Source: Chloroflexota bacterium (GTDB taxonomy: Bacteria; Chloroflexota; UBA6077; CF-72). From it: DNA of 6,932 nucleotides. The notes under the pieces are model-generated. The model saw only the letters and a program-made list of their open reading frames with translations. It was not told the origin of the DNA and made no database searches. The DNA is taken from assembly GCA_019242065.1 (NCBI GenBank), contig JAFAWJ010000583.1:1-6932 (forward strand), written 5' to 3'. Position numbers and translations under genes: made by a program. Each line of letters begins with the position of its first letter. The first letter of the stretch is position 1. Below, in pieces: positions 1-6,479 of this stretch.

Positions 1-510
1 GGGAGTGGGAATGGCGTTCGGTGTGTCGTCGGGGTAGTCGCCGAAGCGCACGGTCACCGATCCGTCGGCGTTCGGTGTGCCGGTGACGTTGTTGACGCTG
101 TAGCTGTTGCGGGCATTGCGCTCGAAGAACCCCTGCGCGTTGTACACGGAAACCGACCAGAAGCCGTCAACGGGAACGTCGGTCAGGGTCAGCTCGTGGT
201 TGCCGGGTGCCTCCGGCGCGGCGGCGACGTACACCGCCTCGGTGCTGGGCAGTCCGCCCCATCCGGCGGCGGCGCCCATGAGATGCCGAACCGGATCGAC
301 CTGATCCGGTCGGCCGAACGTTCGTGCCAGGTCCGTCGACTGGGCCACCAGGGCCAACAGCGCGTCGCGGGTCGCAGCGAGGCTCGTCGCGTCGTAGTCC
401 GGGTACACAAACGGCGTCGCCGAGCCGGCGGTCAGGTCGAGCTGATCTTGAATGGCAGCCACCTCGGCAAGGTCGCGGGAATCGTTCGGGTCGGCCAGGA
501 TGCGCATCAT
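1..510 (-). CDS. DUF1254/DUF1214 domain protein, C-terminal part; runs off left edge and probably N-terminally truncated
   Basis: I translated this minus-strand frame by hand. It is open from an ATG-ATG pair at 510-505 to the window edge, giving 170 residues with no stop. Residues about 8-100 look like the linker of DUF1254 proteins (ADPNDSRDLAEVAAIQDQL, then RTFGRPDQVDPVRHLMGAAAGWGG). Residues about 105-170 match the DUF1214 fold (DVPVDGFWSVSVYNAQGFFE, then RNSYSVNNVTG). The biochemical role of this family is not settled; many members are exported. A TAA at 516-514 lies in frame one codon before the first ATG, there is no clear Shine-Dalgarno sequence, and I see no signal peptide. Full-length relatives carry an additional DUF1254 domain before this point, and neither alternative minus-strand frame over 511-700 resembles it. 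The gene is therefore either a short DUF1214-type protein or a 5'-deleted remnant. Family recognition is firm; integrity is doubtful. Confidence 0.72.
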   Translation of the reverse strand, partial: MMRILADPNDSRDLAEVAAIQDQLDLTAGSATPFVYPDYDATSLAATRDALLALVAQSTDLARTFGRPDQVDPVRHLMGAAAGWGGLPSTEAVYVAAAPEAPGNHELTLTDVPVDGFWSVSVYNAQGFFERNARNSYSVNNVTGTPNADGSVTVRFGDYPDDTPNAIPTP

Positions 511-732
511 CGCTTAGCTTGCGATCCAACAAAGTCTGCTGCCACTGCGGTCCGTACGCATGCTTTCCGCTGAGCCTGGATACCACCGACGAATCGCGGA
601 GCACATCGACCGCGGCTGACCAGTGGAGGTCCGGACGTTTCACTGGCGAGGCGTACTCGGGACGGTTCCTACGGCGGCACGCTTAATCCCGCCCGCTGGT
701 AGGCGCCGAAGGCACAAAACTACAATCGCCGC
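511..732. other. Divergent intergenic region between the DUF1214 gene and the VOC gene
   Basis: These 222 nt separate two genes read outward in opposite directions. Several short open frames cross it, but none resembles a known protein, and none supplies the missing N-terminal half of the DUF1254/DUF1214 protein. The only promoter-like element I can point to is the TACAAT box at 721-726 for the rightward VOC gene. I see no clear sigma-70 box facing left. Confidence 0.4.
721..726 (+). promoter_or_regulatory. Putative -10 box TACAAT for a leaderless VOC transcript
   Basis: TACAAT differs from TATAAT at one position and ends 6 nt before the ATG at 733. Transcription would begin at or next to the A of that ATG, giving a leaderless mRNA. 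In agreement, there is no Shine-Dalgarno sequence at a usable distance; the nearest purine run, GAAGG at 708-712, is 20 nt away. No good -35 hexamer is visible about 17 nt upstream, where the sequence reads GGTAGG. Confidence 0.4.
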
Positions 733-1094
733 ATGTATACGTCTGGCAACGTGACACTCATGGTTTGGGATTTCAACGGTCCGTGAGCTTCTACACCGAT
801 ACGCTGGGGCTGAATCTGAAGGCGCGCTATGGCGACGATTGGGCCGAGGTTGAACTTCCGGGCATCACCATTGGCCTGCATCCGGCCGGAGATCGCACCA
901 CGTCTGCAATTGTCGCCGGCGGCATGTCGATTGGTCTGGGCGTCGACACTATCCAGCAAGTCGTCGACGACCTGCAGGCCAGGGGCGTCGCCTTCGCACC
1001 ACCCGGCATTGTCGATACCGGCATCGAGAAGTTGGCCAACTTCCATGATCCCGACGCGACACCGCTGTACCTCTACGAGATGTCACAACACTGA
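733..1094 (+). CDS. VOC family protein (glyoxalase/bleomycin-resistance fold), apparently frameshifted near codon 14
   Basis: The main frame (765-1094) encodes FQRSVSFYTDTLGLNLKAR, then WAEVELPGITIGLHP, MSIGLGVDTIQQVVDDLQA and FHDPDATPLYLYEM. This is the beta-alpha-beta-beta-beta pattern of a single-module VOC protein; the second half ends in the usual HDPDxxPLYLYE strand. In this frame the only start near the N-terminus is a TTG at 765, which would remove the first beta strand. That strand is encoded one frame over, from the ATG at 733: MYTSGNVTLMVWDF, ending at 774, after which that frame hits TGA at 784-786. Joining the two at the TTC/CAA junction gives an ordinary protein of about 120 residues. 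The simplest reading is loss of one base near 772-776, by mutation or sequencing error. VOC proteins usually bind a metal and act on small molecules (lactoylglutathione, catechols, antibiotics), but the substrate cannot be assigned here. It is transcribed towards the oxidase operon and is not part of it. Confidence 0.72.
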
Positions 1095-1416
1095 TCTGGC
1101 CGGTCTCTACCCGTTAGGCACACATACCTGTAGACTTCCTATGCCCAGAGTCAGCGGACGCTCGCTATCCGGCTGTCGACACCGGAGGGCGGACGTTTTC
1201 CACTCTCAGCCAGCGTGGCGACGGGCTACACGCCGGTCGACGTGAGTCTCCAACTCGCGATTCGCAGCCCCGAGCACTCACGCGATAGCATTCGGCGCGG
1301 TCTCGCGTCTCGTCGAGCGGCGGCATCTCTCGGTATGGGCAGATTCGTTCGCCCTTCGACGATCTCGACTGTACACAGACGCGCAGTGACTTCCTGGCCT
1401 TCGCGATTTGGGAATG
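1095..1416. other. Convergent intergenic gap with no supported gene
   Basis: These 322 nt lie between the 3' end of the VOC gene (plus) and the 3' end of coxD (minus). Open frames cross the gap on both strands, but their translations are arginine- and serine-rich, have no recognisable domain, and look like chance reading frames in GC-rich DNA. No tRNA-like fold is apparent. I found no classic intrinsic terminator (GC stem followed at once by a T run) for either gene; the best dyad is the imperfect palindrome at 1169-1185. Confidence 0.5.
1169..1185. repeat. Imperfect 17-nt palindrome in the convergent gap
   Basis: The sequence reads CCGG-C-TGTCGACA-CCGG: a perfect 8-nt palindrome (TGTCGACA) flanked by CCGG on both sides, with a single unpaired C. 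As RNA it could form a short stem with one bulge and a 4-nt loop. A run of four T residues follows 10 nt later (1196-1199), which is too short and too far away for a standard intrinsic terminator. It could act weakly in termination of the VOC transcript, serve as a protein-binding dyad, or be chance in GC-rich DNA. Confidence 0.25.
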
Positions 1417-1722
1417 TTACTTGCCGGGCACCGGCAGCCAACCGCGAGTCAGGACGTCGTCCATCGTCCCCGCAATCAGAATACCCAGCCACAGCAGGGC
1501 GATGACGCCGACCAGTCGGACGACTGGGCGGCTCCATCGAAGGTGCATCAAGAACACCACGCTGATCACGGCCTGGCAGGCGGCAATCAGCAGTCCAATC
1601 AGGGTGTTCCAGCCGCGCAGGTCGACCATCGCCAATCCAATATTGATCAGCGTCAGGACCACCAGTGCCACACAAGCCACAATGCACGTCTGGCTCGGCG
1701 CAATTTTTTCTGACTGCAGCAT
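1417..1722 (-). CDS. coxD: Cytochrome c oxidase subunit IV (caa3-type small membrane subunit, CoxD/CtaF-like)
   Basis: This 101-residue protein has three hydrophobic helices at about residues 11-33, 38-60 and 66-85. The segment SVVFLMHLRWSRP after the second helix is the hallmark of prokaryotic COX4 proteins, which are about 90-110 residues long. It is a small structural subunit packed against the CoxA/CoxC core in the cytoplasmic membrane and carries no redox centre. Its ATG (1722-1720) shares one base with the coxC stop codon (TGATG), and no Shine-Dalgarno sequence is visible, so translation is probably coupled to coxC. It is the last gene of the operon; no further minus-strand gene follows before the 322-nt gap. 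Confidence 0.9.
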   Translation of the reverse strand: MLQSEKIAPSQTCIVACVALVVLTLINIGLAMVDLRGWNTLIGLLIAACQAVISVVFLMHLRWSRPVVRLVGVIALLWLGILIAGTMDDVLTRGWLPVPGK

Positions 1723-2405
1723 CAGGGATGAAAGCCGAACAGATACAGCAGCGGCAGGAGGAACATCCAGACGATGTCGACAAAGTGCCAGTACAGCCCC
1801 ATCATCTCCACTGGCACGTGGTGCCTGGTCAGGAACGCCCCGCGGCGGGCCATGAAGGCGATGACCAGCACCACGCAGATGCCGATCGTCAGGTGGATCG
1901 AGTGCAGCCCGGTCAGCGCGAAGTAGGCGAAGAAAAACAACTGCACCTGGTTGGCATATGGACCGGCGTACGTCCAGTTCAGTCCCGGCACCTCGCCGTC
2001 CAGGTAGTGCTGGTAGTACTCAGCGCCTTTGATCACCATGAAGATAGTCCCCAGGACCGCGGTGGCGATCAGGTACCAGAACAATCTGCGCTGTGCTCCG
2101 AGTTGTGCGCTGCGGACGGCCAGCACCATGGTCAAACTGCTGACAATCAGGATGACCGTGTTAGGCCCACCATAGCTGAGCTCGAGATGACGGCTACCTT
2201 CAGCGAATCCATCGGAATAGACGGTGCGATAGAAGATGTACGCGACGAACAACGCCCCGAAGAACATCAACTCGGTCATGAGGAAGATCCACATGCCGAA
2301 CTCCGAGGCCTCGTGCTCCTGCTCCAATGTGTTGAAGTGGTGGCCGAGCGGGACTCCCTCGCGTTCGCGAACGGTCGGCGGCGTCGACGAAGCGCTAGTG
2401 GTCAC
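1722..2405 (-). CDS. coxC: Cytochrome c oxidase subunit III
   Basis: This 227-residue protein is the non-redox core subunit III of the haem-copper oxidase. It has a polar N-terminus (about 35 residues) and five predicted membrane helices at about 36-59, 82-101, 108-128, 152-182 and 203-225. It is thus the short five-helix form, without the first two helices of the seven-helix mitochondrial type. Recognisable family segments are [18 protein letters not shown] (with Glu45), [10 protein letters not shown] (Glu129), [11 protein letters not shown] and [20 protein letters not shown]. It starts at a GTG (2405-2403) inside a 4-nt GTGA overlap with the end of coxA. No Shine-Dalgarno sequence is visible and the next in-frame ATG falls within the first helix, so the GTG start coupled to coxA is preferred. 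Its stop overlaps the coxD start by one base. Confidence 0.95.
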   Translation of the reverse strand: MTTSASSTPPTVREREGVPLGHHFNTLEQEHEASEFGMWIFLMTELMFFGALFVAYIFYRTVYSDGFAEGSRHLELSYGGPNTVILIVSSLTMVLAVRSAQLGAQRRLFWYLIATAVLGTIFMVIKGAEYYQHYLDGEVPGLNWTYAGPYANQVQLFFFAYFALTGLHSIHLTIGICVVLVIAFMARRGAFLTRHHVPVEMMGLYWHFVDIVWMFLLPLLYLFGFHP

Positions 2406-4054
2406 TGGCGTTCGGCGGCGCTTTCCTCAGACGCGGCGGCCAGGCGCGCCGCGCGACCGAGGTAGTCGTATGGCGGGCCAGTCACGATCGGCTGCTCGAG
2501 AAAATTGTCCTTCGGCGGCGGCGAGCTGGTCTGCCACTCCAGGCCGGTGGCGCCCCAGGGATTCGGCCCGGCCTCCCGTCCAGAGCGAAGTGAGCCGAGC
2601 AGGTAAATGAGCGGCAACAAATACCCAATCGCCAGAATGGATGCGCCGGCGGTCGACATGACGTTGAGCATCTGAAATTCTGGCGGATAGAAGTGGTAGC
2701 GCCGCGGCATGCCGAGATAGCCCAGGATGTATTGCGGAAAAAACGTGAGATTGAAACCGAAGAAAATCACGATCGCCGCGATGGTCCCCCACATTTCGGG
2801 ATACATGCGCCCGGTGATTTTCGGCCACCAGTAGTGCAGCCCACCCATATAGGCCATGACCATGCCGCCGACCATGATGTAGTGGAAGTGGGCGATGACG
2901 AAGTAGGTATCGTGGACCTGGACATCGAGCCCGAGTGATGCCAGCCACAGGCCAGTCAATCCACCCATCGTGAACAGACCGATGAAACCAAGTGCGTACA
3001 GCATGGGGGTTCGCAGGCTAATCGCGCCCTTTCGCAGCGTCGCCGTCCAGTTGAACACCTTGATCGCGGACGGGATGGCCACCATGTAGCTCAGCAACGA
3101 GAACATCAGCGCCACGTGCGCGGAGACGCCCGCGACGAACATGTGGTGGCCCCAGACGAGGAAGCCCAGGACGGCGATCGCCACGCTGGCCATGGCCACG
3201 AAGCCATAGCCGAAAACGGGTTTATGCGCGAAGGCAGCCATGATCTCTGAGACGACGCCCATCCCCGGCAAAATCATGATGTAAACGGCTGGATGCGAAT
3301 AGAACCAGAACAGGTTCTGGAAGAGCAGCGGGTCGCCGCCGAGCGCAGGATCGAAGAAGCCAATACGCAGAATGCGCTCGGCTGCGATGAGCAGGAGCGT
3401 CGTGGCCAGGACGGGGGTGGCCAGGATCAGAATCACGCTGGTGGCGTAGGTGGACCACAGGAACAGCGGCATGCGGAACCAGGTCATGCCCGGGGCCCGC
3501 AGGCGATGGATGCTGACAATAAAGTTCAGCCCGGTCAGGATGGACGAAAAGCCGACGATAAAAATGCCGACGACCGTTGCCACGACGTTCGTGGTAGACG
3601 CGGAGGTGCTGAACGGTGTGTAAAACGTCCAGCCTGTGTCCACACCTCCCATGAGCAGTGCGCCCAGGGTGAACAGCGCTCCGACAATATAGATGTACCA
3701 GCTCAGCAGGTTGAGGCGCGGGAAAGCGAGGTCGCGAGCGCCAATCATCAGCGGTACCAGAAAGTTGCCGAGGACCGCGGGAATGGACGGGATGAGAAAG
3801 AACCACACCATCACCACGCCGTGCATGGTGAACAGTTTGTTATAGGTCTCACCGTCGACCAGGACGCTATTCGGCGTCAGCAGGTTCAACCGCATGAGCG
3901 TGGCAGCGAAGCCGCCGACGAAAAACATCAGGGTGATGCTGACCAGGTACAGGACCGCGATGCGCTTGTGGTCGGTCGTCAACAACCAGGACTTCAGTGC
4001 ATAGTTGACGTTGAGGTAGGTGCGACGACGGAGCGGAATGGCGACAGCGCTCAT
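2402..4054 (-). CDS. coxA: Cytochrome c oxidase subunit I, haem-copper oxidase type A2
   Basis: This is the 550-residue catalytic subunit, which reduces oxygen to water and pumps protons across the cytoplasmic membrane. By alignment with known oxidases, haem a is bound by His78 (TMHGVVM) and His391, and haem a3 by His389 (AHFHY). CuB is bound by His254 (SHPAVY), His303 and His304 (WGHHMFVAG), with Tyr258 as the residue that cross-links to His254. K-channel residues Ser329 and Lys332 are present ([10 protein letters not shown]), as is the D-channel entry Asp108 ([10 protein letters not shown]). The helix VI motif is YSHPAVY rather than GHPEVY, so the D-channel glutamate is replaced by the Tyr252/Ser253 pair that defines subclass A2. 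A soluble C-terminal tail (about 495-550) contains [10 protein letters not shown] and SPPPKDNF, common in these proteins. The ATG overlaps the coxB stop (ATGA) and has a strong ribosome binding site 8 nt upstream. Confidence 0.98.
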   Translation of the reverse strand: MSAVAIPLRRRTYLNVNYALKSWLLTTDHKRIAVLYLVSITLMFFVGGFAATLMRLNLLTPNSVLVDGETYNKLFTMHGVVMVWFFLIPSIPAVLGNFLVPLMIGARDLAFPRLNLLSWYIYIVGALFTLGALLMGGVDTGWTFYTPFSTSASTTNVVATVVGIFIVGFSSILTGLNFIVSIHRLRAPGMTWFRMPLFLWSTYATSVILILATPVLATTLLLIAAERILRIGFFDPALGGDPLLFQNLFWFYSHPAVYIMILPGMGVVSEIMAAFAHKPVFGYGFVAMASVAIAVLGFLVWGHHMFVAGVSAHVALMFSLLSYMVAIPSAIKVFNWTATLRKGAISLRTPMLYALGFIGLFTMGGLTGLWLASLGLDVQVHDTYFVIAHFHYIMVGGMVMAYMGGLHYWWPKITGRMYPEMWGTIAAIVIFFGFNLTFFPQYILGYLGMPRRYHFYPPEFQMLNVMSTAGASILAIGYLLPLIYLLGSLRSGREAGPNPWGATGLEWQTSSPPPKDNFLEQPIVTGPPYDYLGRAARLAAASEESAAERQ

Positions 4055-5094
4055 GGGGTTGTACCTCCCGACGAGGCGGGTGACGGACTCGCCGCGGGCA
4101 ATGGGCTGGGATACGGGACGGCCACACTCGGCACTGGAAGAACCGGTTGCGGCAATGGCGAACTGGTGCCAGGACTCGGCCCGATCGACTGAATGTACGC
4201 GATGAGCGAGACGATGTCTTCCTCACTCAGCCGGCCCGCAAACGACGGCATAATCGGTTCGTAGCCCGCCGGGATCGTGGCGCTCGGCGTGAGCAACTTC
4301 TGGCGAATGTAATTCTGATCGGCAATGACAGTCGACCCGTCCGAGAGCAGGACCGGTTGACCGTACAGTCCGGCGAGGGGCGGACCGTGTCCAGTCTCAT
4401 GGCAGTCCACGCAGCCATACTGCTGAAACAGCTTGCGGCCCTGCGCCGCAGGTGACTGGAACGCCGTTGCACCGGTATTGAGCCAGTTGGCGTAGTCGCC
4501 GGGCGTCATGGCGGTGACCTGGCCGGTCATGGCCGCGTGGTCCGTCCCGCAATACTGGGCGCAATACAGCGGGTACGACCCCGGTTGGGTAGCTGTGAAC
4601 CACACCGTGGTGTAGCGGTCCGGCAGCACGTCGGCTTTGACGCGGAAGGCGGGTACGTAGAAACTGTGGATCACGTCCTGCGAGGTCATGGTGAGCTTGA
4701 CGGCCTGACCGGTGGGCACGTGGAGCGTATTGATCTCCTCCTGTCCACCCGGCTGCTCGGTCTTCCACATCCACTGACGCGCGACCACGTACACTTCCAG
4801 CGCGTTGGCGGGTGGCTGTGCTTCGTTGAGATAGATGCGAGCGCCCCAGACGAAGGGAATCATGCACAGCAGGAGCGGAATGACCGTCCACGTGATCTCG
4901 ATGGGCGTGGTGTGGTGGTCGGGCTGACCAAGCTCGTTGCCGGGGCGACGCCGGTACTTGACGCAGAAGGTGACGATGCACAGGAAAATCCCGACGGCGA
5001 TCAGCAGGCTAACGACAAGCATGAGCAACGCCAGCGAGTCCACTTCGCCGGACATCGCCGAGGCCTGGGGCGGATAGATCGGCAACCACTGCAT
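4051..5094 (-). CDS. coxB: Cytochrome c oxidase subunit II with fused C-terminal cytochrome c domain (caa3 type)
   Basis: This 347-residue subunit accepts electrons and passes them to CoxA. Two membrane helices lie at about 21-46 and 66-87, followed by the periplasmic cupredoxin domain (about 98-205). The CuA site is visible: His143 (VIHSFYVP), then C178-A-Q180-Y-C182 with His186 and Met189. The usual glutamate between the cysteines, which binds copper through its backbone carbonyl, is Gln180 here. A class I cytochrome c domain follows (about 215-305) with haem motif C228-V-D-C231-H232 and probable axial Met282 (EPIMPSFAG). Residues 306-347 are a Pro/Ser/Ala/Val-rich tail, probably disordered. 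No cleavable signal peptide is obvious. The start at 5094 gives the usual short N-terminus ([12 protein letters not shown]) before helix 1. It begins 6 nt after the sco stop, without a clear Shine-Dalgarno sequence, and overlaps coxA by 4 nt. Confidence 0.97.
   Translation of the reverse strand: MQWLPIYPPQASAMSGEVDSLALLMLVVSLLIAVGIFLCIVTFCVKYRRRPGNELGQPDHHTTPIEITWTVIPLLLCMIPFVWGARIYLNEAQPPANALEVYVVARQWMWKTEQPGGQEEINTLHVPTGQAVKLTMTSQDVIHSFYVPAFRVKADVLPDRYTTVWFTATQPGSYPLYCAQYCGTDHAAMTGQVTAMTPGDYANWLNTGATAFQSPAAQGRKLFQQYGCVDCHETGHGPPLAGLYGQPVLLSDGSTVIADQNYIRQKLLTPSATIPAGYEPIMPSFAGRLSEEDIVSLIAYIQSIGPSPGTSSPLPQPVLPVPSVAVPYPSPLPAASPSPASSGGTTP
4063..4069 (-). promoter_or_regulatory. Strong Shine-Dalgarno sequence for coxA
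   Basis: On the minus strand the sequence reads GGGAGGT, 8 nt before the coxA ATG at 4054. It lies inside the last codons of coxB. It supports this start and suggests that coxA is initiated independently as well as by coupling; neighbouring coxB, coxC and coxD lack such a site. Confidence 0.75.
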
Positions 5095-5100
5095 GTGCTG

Positions 5101-5907
5101 TCAGCCCGACGTCCTTCCGAGGAACTCGCCGCGCCACAGCCAGCCAAGTAATCCGACAAGCGCGAGCAGCCCCAGCACCGCTCCACCACGCACGAAGTTC
5201 AGCGCGAACGGAGTGTACCGACCCGTGAGCGGATCGTAGTGGTAGCACACCAGCAGCGCGCGATCGAGCAGCGAGCCGATGTGCTCCGCGCCGGCATCGA
5301 CGAGCGACAGACGCAGATCGTTGGCGGAGAAATCCAGCCCGTACAGGTAGCTGCTGATCTGGCCCGAGGGTGTCAGGACCACCACGCCGGCGGGATGCGC
5401 GAAGTCATCCTGGATCGGATCATACGCGTAGCGAAAGCCGACCGCATCGGTCAGCCGGTCGATCGAGTCCTGGTCGCCAGTCAGCACATGCCAACCGTCC
5501 GAGCCCTGGTCGGCTTTGTCGTAGCCGCGCAGGGTGCGTGCCTTGATGTCCTGCGCGTCGGATGGACCTTCGCGGGGATCGATGCTGACGGTGATCATCG
5601 TGAATTCCTGGCCGAGCGTAAAGGTGATGCCGTTCAGCCCATTCATCAGACCGTCGAGTTCGAGCTGACACAGATTCTGGCAGTGAAAGTAGTTGAGCGA
5701 CAGAATGATGGGGCGATTGTCGAAGTAGTCTCCCAACCGGACTGAATTGCCGTCTTCGTCATGAAACAGGAGATCGAGCGGGACACGCTGGCCGAGGCGT
5801 TGGTCGAAGCCGACGTTCGCGAGCTGATCCGGTGACAGGTCGTGCGCCAGTACCGTGGTTGGGACTGCCAGCAGGACGACGAGAATGAGAACGGGTATGA
5901 CTTTCAT
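5101..5907 (-). CDS. sco: SCO1/SenC family copper chaperone with C-terminal membrane anchor
   Basis: This 268-residue protein has a thioredoxin-like SCO domain. It has an N-terminal signal peptide (about 1-21, possible cleavage before AHDLSP) and the redox and copper-binding motif C76-Q-N-L-C80 (NYFHCQNLCQLEL). It also carries the SIDPREG segment with Asp110 and the conserved copper-binding His171 (FAHPAGVVVL). A second hydrophobic segment at about 240-258, followed by a short basic end, should anchor it in the membrane with the SCO domain outside; the preceding stretch LLVCYHYDPLTGRYTPFALN is shared with SCO proteins in similar operons. The family delivers copper to, or reduces the cysteines of, the CuA site, and coxB is the next gene downstream, 6 nt away. 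The ATG overlaps the preceding stop (ATGA) and has a good ribosome binding site 7 nt upstream. Confidence 0.93.
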   Translation of the reverse strand: MKVIPVLILVVLLAVPTTVLAHDLSPDQLANVGFDQRLGQRVPLDLLFHDEDGNSVRLGDYFDNRPIILSLNYFHCQNLCQLELDGLMNGLNGITFTLGQEFTMITVSIDPREGPSDAQDIKARTLRGYDKADQGSDGWHVLTGDQDSIDRLTDAVGFRYAYDPIQDDFAHPAGVVVLTPSGQISSYLYGLDFSANDLRLSLVDAGAEHIGSLLDRALLVCYHYDPLTGRYTPFALNFVRGGAVLGLLALVGLLGWLWRGEFLGRTSG

Positions 5908-6479
5908 GGGTATGACTCCTTCACGCGTCCGGAGCTCGCCATGGACGGCGACGTGCCGCCGTCATCCTGCGGCGTTGCACTCGGCGCCGGCCGAGCCGCC
6001 AGCCCGCGTTCGGCGGTCAGATCCATGGCGCGATCGATAGGAATACGAACCACCCCGGCGCTACGATCCACCCACGCGTAGCTGTTCAACTTTTGTTCCT
6101 CGGCAGCCCGGTACGGGTTCGACGTCTGGCCGGACTGGGCCTCGAGTGCTGGCGCTGGCGGCGTCGGTGCCGCCGGCGCCTGGAGTCCACCGATCAGGTC
6201 CTCCGGCCGGCTGATGGTAAACGGCAGGCCAACGACCGCTTGTTCGAACAATGACACCACGACGAACAGGAGCACCAGCATGCCGACCAGTGCGAGCGCG
6301 GCGCCTACGACCACAAGCGGATTCATATCGCTGTGCTCGTAGCCGCCGCCGAGGTCTTCGGCGTCAACCCCACTTGGCAGCGTCGGAGCGGGACGGCGGC
6401 GCAACAGCGCGGCCACCACCACCAGCACCTCCAGAATGCGGACAAGCAAGCCGCTGCCTTGTTCTTCAGGCTGGCTCAT
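5904..6479 (-). CDS. Unnamed membrane protein of alternative complex III/caa3 operons
   Basis: This 191-residue protein has no accepted name, although I recall similar proteins beside sco and oxidase genes in other bacteria. Residues 11-26 are hydrophobic (LLVRILEVLVVVAALL) followed by RRRP. A stronger membrane helix lies at about 54-77, preceded by GYEHSDMNP. Then comes a Pro/Ala-rich linker (about 99-115) and a polar conserved-looking block at about 131-160 containing WVDRSAGVVRIPIDRAM and AERGL. The last 30 residues are low complexity. I infer a membrane-anchored protein whose soluble block works with the respiratory complexes, perhaps in assembly or as an accessory subunit; no enzymatic motif or haem site (CxxCH) is present. 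The start at 6479 overlaps actF by 14 nt and has a ribosome binding site (TGGAGA) 6 nt upstream. A later start at Met52 is possible but would lose the EHSD segment. Confidence 0.85.
   Translation of the reverse strand: MSQPEEQGSGLLVRILEVLVVVAALLRRRPAPTLPSGVDAEDLGGGYEHSDMNPLVVVGAALALVGMLVLLFVVVSLFEQAVVGLPFTISRPEDLIGGLQAPAAPTPPAPALEAQSGQTSNPYRAAEEQKLNSYAWVDRSAGVVRIPIDRAMDLTAERGLAARPAPSATPQDDGGTSPSMASSGRVKESYP
5915..5921 (-). promoter_or_regulatory. Shine-Dalgarno sequence for sco
   Basis: On the minus strand AAGGAGT lies 7 nt before the sco ATG at 5907, within the end of the preceding 191-codon gene. It supports the chosen start. Confidence 0.7.

Noticed and set aside
167..643. A 158-codon minus-strand open frame covering the divergent region and overlapping the DUF1214 gene
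   Set aside because: Its downstream part is the wrong frame of the DUF1214 gene (Arg/Pro/Gly-rich), and its upstream part does not resemble a DUF1254 domain, so it is neither a gene nor the missing N-terminus.
762..776. Programmed -1 ribosomal frameshift in the VOC gene (TTTGGGA at 764-770 looks like a slippery heptamer)
   Set aside because: The heptamer is phased with the downstream frame and not with the frame entering from the ATG at 733, and VOC proteins are not known to need recoding. A single-base deletion is simpler.
1095..1416. Possible small gene, RNA gene or mobile-element scar in the gap
   Set aside because: I found no start with a ribosome binding site leading to a plausible protein, no tRNA-like fold, no terminal inverted repeats and no target-site duplication.
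1226..1783. A 185-codon minus-strand frame overlapping coxD and entering the gap
   Set aside because: It is out of frame with coxD and coxC, which are well supported, and its translation has no membrane helices or domain.
1665..2465. A 266-codon open frame on the plus strand opposite coxC
   Set aside because: It is the antisense shadow of coxC, with low-complexity polar composition and no recognisable motif.
3293..4192. A 299-codon open frame on the plus strand opposite coxA and the end of coxB
   Set aside because: It is antisense to a clearly functional oxidase gene, extremely rich in Gln, Asp, Glu, Arg and His, and has no domain. It is a shadow of codon bias in GC-rich DNA.
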